DNA of 64,000 nucleotides, from assembly GCF_023499255.1 (NCBI RefSeq), contig NZ_CP092183.1:813501-877500 (forward strand), written 5' to 3'. This document shows, piece by piece, positions 58,863-64,000 of this stretch; the stretch's first letter is position 1; every line of letters begins with the position of its first letter. The translations under genes and the position numbers were made by a program. The DNA comes from Couchioplanes caeruleus (GTDB lineage Bacteria; Actinomycetota; Actinomycetes; Mycobacteriales; Micromonosporaceae). A model generated the notes under the pieces. The model was given only the letters and a program-made list of their open reading frames with translations. It was not told the DNA's origin and made no database searches.

Positions 58863-59891
58863 TCAGAGGGCGTAGGGCGTCTCGGCGATGTGGTGGTCGG
58901 CGAGCTCGCGGACCGGCGCCCACACCTCGTAGACGCCGCGCTCGTAACAGCGGGCGCCCACGGCCGCGATCGCGTCGGCGTCCGGGCTGACCAGCCGCAG
59001 CCGCGCCCACGAGTCGTCGCGCTGCAGCACCCAGGCGGGCACGTTGCGCCACAGGGCCGCCTCGGCGCGGCGGCACAGCGTCTGCACGGGGTAGCGGGCG
59101 GCCCGGGTCAGCGCCCGTACCCGGAAGTCCCCGGGCGGGTCCGCCACGGCCTGGTACTCGTGCTCGTTGATCCGGCCCATCAGCCGCGCCGAGCCGGCGT
59201 CGGTGCAGGGCACGTACTCGCGGTCCGGGCTGACCCCGGGCACGCCCTCCAGCAGGTGCCGCCAGCGCGGACCGGCCAGCCGCAGCCAGCCGTGCTGCTC
59301 CGGCTGGTACGTGTACAGCACCACCTCGTCGCCCGTGTCCGGGTACGCCAGCAGCTGCGCGTTCGCGGGCATGGGCAGGTCGGCGAAGCCCGCGGTGACG
59401 AACTCCGGGATGAGGTCGTCGGTGCTCGGGGTGAAGCCGGTGCCCAGGACCATCGCGCCGATCCGGGAGTGCGCGGGCAGGGCGGCCAGCCCGGCCTGCA
59501 CCCGGCCCATCGGGATCTCGAAGTCGACCGGGTCGGTGGCGCGCCAGCGCAGCGCGTACGCCACCGAGTCGTCGGCGGCGCCGTCGGTGCGCAGCAACGA
59601 CAGCTCGGCGGGGGTGCGCAGGTGCGCGATGTCGCAGGCGCGGTAGCAGAAGCCGTACGGCAGCCACCCCGCCAGATGCCCGGCGAGCTGGGCCGCCGAG
59701 AGGACCTTGGTCATGCGGGTGCCACGGCGTACGGCCGCGGTGGCCCGGATCCGCTGCAGCACCGCATCCTGCCGGTGCCCGGCGGACTGGCTCATGGCCT
59801 GGACCTGCGCCCAGGACAGGTCCCGGCGCAGCGGCGCCAACAGCGGCGGGTCGAGGGGGTCGGTGCCGAGTGCCTCATCGGTCACGGTCAC
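58863..59891 (-). CDS. Conserved hypothetical protein
   Basis: 342 aa from GTG 59891. I do not recognise the family. Mixed alpha/beta, with LPYGFCYRACDIAHLRTPAELSLLRTDG, SRIGAMVLGTGFTPSTDDLIPEFVTAG and several Trp residues; no signal peptide or membrane segment. Five or more Cys (FCYRACD, YVPCTD, TLCRR, ARCYERG). The start is supported by TAGGTT 7 nt upstream on the minus strand. Stands between pmt and tatD. Confidence 0.6.
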   Translation of the reverse strand: MTVTDEALGTDPLDPPLLAPLRRDLSWAQVQAMSQSAGHRQDAVLQRIRATAAVRRGTRMTKVLSAAQLAGHLAGWLPYGFCYRACDIAHLRTPAELSLLRTDGAADDSVAYALRWRATDPVDFEIPMGRVQAGLAALPAHSRIGAMVLGTGFTPSTDDLIPEFVTAGFADLPMPANAQLLAYPDTGDEVVLYTYQPEQHGWLRLAGPRWRHLLEGVPGVSPDREYVPCTDAGSARLMGRINEHEYQAVADPPGDFRVRALTRAARYPVQTLCRRAEAALWRNVPAWVLQRDDSWARLRLVSPDADAIAAVGARCYERGVYEVWAPVRELADHHIAETPYAL

Positions 59892-59898
59892 CCGGTGC

Positions 59899-59904
59899 AA
59901 CCTA
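59899..59904 (-). promoter_or_regulatory. -10 box (TAGGTT), leaderless start
   Basis: Minus-strand TAGGTT 7 nt before GTG 59891. Confidence 0.45.
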
Positions 59905-59970
59905 GGGGTCGCAAGTGGACTGTGGATGAACGGCGGGTTGCCCGGATGCGATGTGTGATGCTGGACGGCG

Positions 59971-60864
59971 ATGAACACGCAACCGTCCGAGTCCCGCAAG
60001 CAGCGCTCCGCCCGGCGTGCCGGTGAGTTCCCGCCCGCGCCCGAGCCGCTGGTCGTGCCGGTGTTCGACAGCCACACGCACCTCGACATCACGATCCAGG
60101 AGGCCGGCGTGCCCGGTCTCGAGGCCGGCGGCGATCCCGTCGAGACCTTGATCACCGTGGCCGCGAAGGCGGGGGTGGACCGGCTCGTGCAGGTCGGCGT
60201 CGACGTCGCCTCGTCGCGGTGGGGCGCGGAGCTCGCCGCCCGGCACCCCTCGGTGCTCGCCACGGTCGCGCTGCACCCCAACGAGGCGCCGGGGCTCGCC
60301 GACCTGGACGAGGCGCTGCGCGAGATCGAAGCCCTGGCGGGCGAGCCGCGGGTGCGCGGGCTGGGCGAGACGGGTCTGGACACCTTCCGTACGGGCGAGG
60401 AGGGCCGCGCCGCTCAGGAGGCGAGTTTCCGCGCGCACATCGCCATCGCCAAGCGGCACGGCAAGGCGCTGGTCATCCACGACCGCGACGCCCACCGGGA
60501 CGTGCTGCGGGTGCTGGACGAGGAGGGCGCGCCGGAGACCGTCGTGCTGCACTGCTTCTCCGGCGACGCCGACTTCGCGGCTGAGTGCGTACGGCGGGGG
60601 TACTACCTGAGCTTCGCGGGCACGGTCACGTTCGCCAGCGCGGGTTCGCTGCGGGAGGCCGCAGCGCTCACTCCCCCGGAGCAGATGCTGGTGGAGACCG
60701 ACGCGCCGTTCCTCACGCCGGTGCCGTACCGGGGGCGGCCGAACGCGTCGTACCTCGTTCCGGTGACCGTACGGGCGCTCGTCGGCATCACCGGGCGGGA
60801 TCTCGACGAGCTCTGCGCGGCGATCTCCGCCAACGGGGAGCGCGTGTTCGGCTCCTGGCGCTAG
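59971..60864 (+). CDS. TatD-family deoxyribonuclease
   Basis: 297 aa. TIM-barrel metal hydrolase: VFDSHTHLDI (first two His), VALHPNEAPG, RGLGETGLDTF (Glu), KALVIHDRDAHRDV, VVLHCFSGDADFA and VETDAPFLTPVPYRGRPN. It acts as a 3'-5' exonuclease/DNase in quality control. A 28-residue basic N-terminal extension precedes the barrel. In mycobacteria rpfB and ksgA follow; here rpfB is replaced by a small antisense gene. Confidence 0.92.
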   Translation: MNTQPSESRKQRSARRAGEFPPAPEPLVVPVFDSHTHLDITIQEAGVPGLEAGGDPVETLITVAAKAGVDRLVQVGVDVASSRWGAELAARHPSVLATVALHPNEAPGLADLDEALREIEALAGEPRVRGLGETGLDTFRTGEEGRAAQEASFRAHIAIAKRHGKALVIHDRDAHRDVLRVLDEEGAPETVVLHCFSGDADFAAECVRRGYYLSFAGTVTFASAGSLREAAALTPPEQMLVETDAPFLTPVPYRGRPNASYLVPVTVRALVGITGRDLDELCAAISANGERVFGSWR

Positions 60865-60868
60865 GGCG

Positions 60869-61291
60869 TCAGCCGGGTAGCTGGTAGGCGGCGCAGTCCA
60901 GGCGCTCGCCGAGGCCGCCGAGCAGCTTCGCGAAGGCCGTCGGGGCGGCGTGGATCGGGCCGCGGGACACGAACCGGACGGCCCAGCCATGCTGCGGTGC
61001 GACGTTGAAGATGCGGTGCACCACGAGCGAGCCGCGTTCGTCGGGCTCGACGCTGGTCACGCCGCGATACCACCACTCGCCCTGCTGCACGAGCGCGCGG
61101 TTGTCCCGGTCGATCGTCACGGTGATCGTGCTGCCGTCGCGGGTGACGGTGAACTCGTCGCCCTTCGCCGGGCGCGCCGAGCCGGTCGCGGCGATCGGTG
61201 ACCGCCCGCCCGGCCGGGCGTCCAGCAGCACCTCGGCGACGCGGTCCGGTGTCGCCTCGACCACGCCACGCAGCTCGAGCAACTCCGTCAT
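60869..61291 (-). CDS. Small SRPBCC-like hypothetical protein
   Basis: 140 aa. [24 protein letters not shown] at the start and a C-terminal helix ([23 protein letters not shown]), with strands [19 protein letters not shown] and [21 protein letters not shown] between, suggest a START-like fold. Ligand unknown. It lies antisense between tatD and rsmA, where rpfB is usually found. Confidence 0.6.
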   Translation of the reverse strand: MTELLELRGVVEATPDRVAEVLLDARPGGRSPIAATGSARPAKGDEFTVTRDGSTITVTIDRDNRALVQQGEWWYRGVTSVEPDERGSLVVHRIFNVAPQHGWAVRFVSRGPIHAAPTAFAKLLGGLGERLDCAAYQLPG

Positions 61292-61423
61292 GCCCCCGTT
61301 CTACCGTGCCAGGTCCAACCGTGCTGTCCCGGTGACCGGGCGTCACACGTCCGGTCCGCGACAGGCCGGGCCCGGACGGGCGGTGCCGGACCGGCCGGGT
61401 GCAGCGCCGTAGGCTGTGGCGTC

Positions 61424-62323
61424 ATGGCTGACGCACTGCTCGGCCCGGCGGAGATCCGGGAGCTCGCCGCGCGCCTCGGGGTGGCGCCGACGAAGAAGCT
61501 CGGCCAGAACTTCGTGCACGACCCGAACACCGTCCGGCGCATCGTCGCCGCGGCCGGCCTCACCGGCGACGACGTCGTGCTCGAGGTCGGGCCCGGGCTG
61601 GGCTCGCTGACCCTGGGGCTGCTCGGCGCGGCGGCGCACGTACACGCCGTGGAGATCGATCCCGCGCTGGCCGCCGCGCTGCCGGTGACCGTGGCCGATC
61701 GGGCCGACGTGGCCAAGCTGACCGTGCACCCGGCCGACGCCCTGCGGGTGACCGCGGACCTCTTCACGCCGGCGCCGACCATGCTCGTGGCGAATCTGCC
61801 GTACAACGTCGCCGTGCCGGTCGTGCTGCACCTGCTCGCCACCCTGCCCACGCTGCGCGGCGGGCTCGTCATGGTGCAGAAGGAGGTCGCCGACCGGCTG
61901 GTCGCCGGCCCGGGATCGAAGGTGTACGGCGTGCCCTCGGTGAAACTCGCCTGGTACGCGGACGCGCGCGCCGCGGGACGCGTACCCCCGGCGGTCTTCT
62001 GGCCCGTGCCCAACGTCGACTCCGGTCTCGTCGCCTTCACCTGTCACGAGCCGGTGGCCGACGTGCCGCGCACCGTCGTCTTCCAGGTCGTCGACGCCGC
62101 GTTCGCGCAGCGGCGCAAGACGCTGCGGGCGGCCCTCGCGGGGTGGGCCGGAGGCGCGGACCGGGCGGAGCGCCTGCTGGTGGCGGCGGGAATCTCCCCG
62201 CAGGCCCGCGGCGAGGCGCTGACCGTGACGCAGTTCGCGGCGCTCGCGGCTGCCGCGATCGCCCAGGGGCACGGCGGTAAGCTCACCCGGTCCGGCAGCC
62301 GGCGCGAGGAGGCGGAGTCGTGA
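61424..62323 (+). CDS. rsmA: 16S rRNA dimethyladenosine transferase (KsgA)
   Basis: 299 aa. It dimethylates A1518 and A1519 of 16S rRNA late in 30S assembly. [18 protein letters not shown], motif [24 protein letters not shown], motif [17 protein letters not shown] and [14 protein letters not shown] are all present. TAGGCT 8 nt upstream of ATG 61424. The stop overlaps a 22-codon ORF leading into ispE. Confidence 0.94.
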   Translation: MADALLGPAEIRELAARLGVAPTKKLGQNFVHDPNTVRRIVAAAGLTGDDVVLEVGPGLGSLTLGLLGAAAHVHAVEIDPALAAALPVTVADRADVAKLTVHPADALRVTADLFTPAPTMLVANLPYNVAVPVVLHLLATLPTLRGGLVMVQKEVADRLVAGPGSKVYGVPSVKLAWYADARAAGRVPPAVFWPVPNVDSGLVAFTCHEPVADVPRTVVFQVVDAAFAQRRKTLRAALAGWAGGADRAERLLVAAGISPQARGEALTVTQFAALAAAAIAQGHGGKLTRSGSRREEAES

Positions 62324-62388
62324 GAAGCGGGGTCATGGTGGTCGCGCTCATGACGGTCGGGTCGCCCGGTCGGGACAGCGCTCCGTGA
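62320..62388 (+). CDS. 22-aa mini-cistron between rsmA and ispE
   Basis: GTG 62320 overlaps the rsmA stop (GTGA), and its TGA (62386-62388) overlaps the ispE GTG 62385 (again GTGA). It encodes [20 protein letters not shown] followed by AP, a weakly hydrophobic peptide. The double overlap lets ribosomes re-initiate from rsmA to ispE. Reality as a peptide is unproven. Confidence 0.4.
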   Translation: MRSGVMVVALMTVGSPGRDSAP

Positions 62389-63332
62389 CGGAGGCGTGGG
62401 GTCCGGACGACGACAAGCCGCGCCCGTCCGCGGGCCCGGTCAAGGTACGGGTGCCAGCCAAGATCAACCTGCATCTGGGGGTCGGCCCGGTCCGGCCCGA
62501 CGGCTTCCACGAGCTGAACACCGTCTACCACGCGATCAGCCTCTTCGACGAGCTGACCGCGCGCCGCGGCGACACCCTCGCGCTGACCATGGAGGGCGAG
62601 GGCGCCGGCGAGCTGGCGCTGGACGAGAGCAACCTGATCATCCGGGCGGCCCGGGCGCTGGCCCACGCGGCCCGGGTCCCCGCCCACGCGCGCCTGCACC
62701 TGCGCAAGTCCATCCCGCTGGCCGGCGGCCTCGCCGGTGGCAGCGCGGACGCCGCGGCCACTCTGCTCGCCTGCGACCTGCTGTGGGGGACCGGCTTCAC
62801 CAAGGACGAGCTCGCGGAGATCGGCGCGGAGCTGGGCTCCGACGTGCCGTTTCTGCTGCACGGCGGCACCGCCCTGGGCACCGGGCACGGCGAGGTGGTC
62901 AACCCGGTCCTGGCCCGCCCGACGACCTGGCACTGGGTGGTGGCGATCGCCGACGGCGGGCTGTCCACCCCGGCGGTCTACCGGGAGCTCGACCGGCTGC
63001 GCGGCCCGGCCGGTCAGCCGGCGGCGCTGAACAGCCCCGACGAGCTGATGGCCGCCCTGCGCCAGCGCAGGCCCGAGGTGCTGGGCGCGGCGCTCGCGAA
63101 CGACCTGCAGGCCGCGGCGCTGTCGCTGCGGCCGGCGCTGGCCGACGTGCTGAAGGCGGGCGAGCAGGCCGGCGCGGTCGCGGGCATCGTCTCGGGCTCC
63201 GGGCCGACCTGCGTGTTCCTCGCCACCGACGGCGGACACGCGCAGCACGTGGCCGCGGAACTGTCCGCGTCCGGCGTCTGCCGGACGGCCGTGCCCGCCC
63301 GCGGACCGATGCCGGGCGCCCGCGCCACCTGA
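62385..63332 (+). CDS. ispE: 4-diphosphocytidyl-2-C-methyl-D-erythritol kinase
   Basis: 315 aa GHMP kinase of the MEP isoprenoid pathway. VRVPAKINLHLGVGPVRPDGFHEL at the start, ATP loop IPLAGGLAGGSADAAATLLA (about 109-128), SDVPFLLHGGTALGTGHGE and C-terminal IVSGSGPTCVFLA. Coupled to rsmA through the mini-cistron. The stop codon lies in the first unit of a 15-bp tandem array. Confidence 0.94.
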   Translation: MTEAWGPDDDKPRPSAGPVKVRVPAKINLHLGVGPVRPDGFHELNTVYHAISLFDELTARRGDTLALTMEGEGAGELALDESNLIIRAARALAHAARVPAHARLHLRKSIPLAGGLAGGSADAAATLLACDLLWGTGFTKDELAEIGAELGSDVPFLLHGGTALGTGHGEVVNPVLARPTTWHWVVAIADGGLSTPAVYRELDRLRGPAGQPAALNSPDELMAALRQRRPEVLGAALANDLQAAALSLRPALADVLKAGEQAGAVAGIVSGSGPTCVFLATDGGHAQHVAAELSASGVCRTAVPARGPMPGARAT

Positions 63333-63667
63333 CAGGCCGCCGCCCGACAGGCCGCCGCCCGACAGGCCGCCGCCTGGAGCCCGCCGCCTGGGAGCCCACG
63401 ACCTGGGAACCGGCGACCTGGGAACCCGCGAGCTGGGAGCCTGACGCCAGGGCGGTCGGGCCGCCGCCCGTGCGGCTCGCCCTGACCGGCGTCGGCCTGA
63501 CCGGCGTCGGCCTGACCGGCCGCCCTTCGCCGCGGGGACCGGCCACCTTCCGCCGCTGGGCCCGGCCGCGCACCGCCGCCGCGAACAGCCGCGCACCGCC
63601 GCGGGGACCGGGTGGCCGACCGGCCGTGCGGGTGCGGGCGGGGCGCCGGGATAGGCTGGGGAGCATC
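63331..63667. repeat. Gap with 15-bp tandem repeats
   Basis: GACAGGCCGCCGCCC repeats from 63331, changing into 15-bp units ending TGGGA(A/G)CC to about 63440. A second array, CCTGACCGGCGTCGG, with 2.5 copies lies at 63481-63520. A TAGGCT box (63652-63657) and ggggag precede the ABC-F start. Confidence 0.85.
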
Positions 63668-64000
63668 GTGGCCAACATCGTCAATCTGGACCGGGTCAAC
63701 AAGGGTTACGGCGCCGCCGGTCAGCTGCTCACCGACGTCTCCCTCGGGCTGGACGACGACGCCCGGGTCGGCATCGTCGGCCTCAACGGCGCCGGGAAGT
63801 CGACCCTGCTGCGGATGCTCGCCAAGGCGGAGGAGCCCGATTCCGGGCGCGTCACGCACCGGCGGGACGTGCGAGTCGCCGCCCTCCCACAGAATCTCAC
63901 GCTGGCGCAGGATGCCACCGTCCGCGACGTCGTGCTGGGCACCGCCTGGCTCGCCGAGGGGATGGGCGCCGAGCACGAGTGGGCCGGCGACTCCGGCGTA
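63668..64000 (+). CDS. ABC-F family ATPase (partial, N-terminal part)
   Basis: First 111 residues from GTG 63668. ANIVNLDRVNKGYGAAGQLL, then Walker A in GIVGLNGAGKSTLLRML (about 36-52), Q-loop area VAALPQNLTLA, and the ABC-F helical arm start. No membrane domain precedes it. Such soluble twin-ATPase proteins act on the ribosome (Ettα/Uup-like or antibiotic-protection types); the subgroup cannot be told from this part. Same neighbour as in mycobacteria after ispE. Confidence 0.88.
   Translation, partial: MANIVNLDRVNKGYGAAGQLLTDVSLGLDDDARVGIVGLNGAGKSTLLRMLAKAEEPDSGRVTHRRDVRVAALPQNLTLAQDATVRDVVLGTAWLAEGMGAEHEWAGDSGV

Overview
The window is very GC-rich DNA with strong G/C bias at third codon positions. 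Its genes are typical of Actinobacteria: a DUF3117 peptide, SepX/GlpR, an HtrA-TatB-Mrp cluster, DUF4190 proteins and an intein-bearing Rv2578c-type radical SAM protein. The gene mix and the many starts preceded by a TAnnnT box 6-7 nt upstream fit the family Micromonosporaceae (an Actinoplanes-like organism). That family call is inference, because no rRNA or marker gene is present. Most of the window is chromosomal core; I see no prophage, insertion sequence, plasmid module, CRISPR array or biosynthetic cluster.

Layout. 0-8 kb: 2-oxoacid:ferredoxin oxidoreductase (korAB), a lone nuoA, a DivIVA-domain protein, Tag glycosylase, a secreted trypsin, and an enoyl-CoA hydratase/PaaX pair with a probable operator. 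8-17 kb: a DUF3117 peptide, leucyl aminopeptidase, then the mycobacterial-type block O-methyltransferase / HtrA / TatB / Mrp / DUF1003 / MgtE-like, but without the sigE-rseA pair usually found there. Two long hairpins with an identical 26-nt loop in opposite orientation lie between tatB and mrp. 17-24 kb: a looser region of small membrane, lipo- and hypothetical proteins, separated by several unrelated short tandem-repeat arrays. 24-27 kb: a radical SAM gene interrupted by an intein, with a LexA-type box upstream; thioredoxin; and an AT-richer, operator-rich stretch with no recognisable gene. 27-35 kb: RNA methyltransferase, PH-domain, PHP, MarC, RecB-like nuclease, MpaB-type oxygenase, Fur regulator and DUF2231.

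35-45 kb: SAF-domain protein, FmdB zinc ribbon, 5-formyl-THF cyclo-ligase, a large GGDEF protein, then galU-glp(moeA-like)-rimJ-like-sepX and tRNA-Ala(CGC). This is the conserved locus in which a gephyrin-like protein and its membrane receptor act in the divisome. 45-52 kb: a receiver domain, VOC proteins, a phosphoesterase, a GAF protein with a degenerate histidine-kinase module, and a fused deacetylase/glycosyltransferase of the poly-N-acetylglucosamine type behind an AT-rich island. 52-64 kb: metG, a repeat-bearing membrane protein, rsmI, pmt, tatD, rsmA, ispE and the start of an ABC-F gene. This matches the order in mycobacteria except that rpfB is absent between tatD and rsmA.

The points most worth a second look are the inverted hairpin pair at 12.6-12.9 kb, the SOS-box/intein combination at 25-26 kb, the many unrelated minisatellite arrays at gene 3' sides, the pseudo-histidine kinase at 47.3 kb, the orphan regulatory region at 26.6-27.3 kb, and two tiny ORFs placed directly before galU and ispE.
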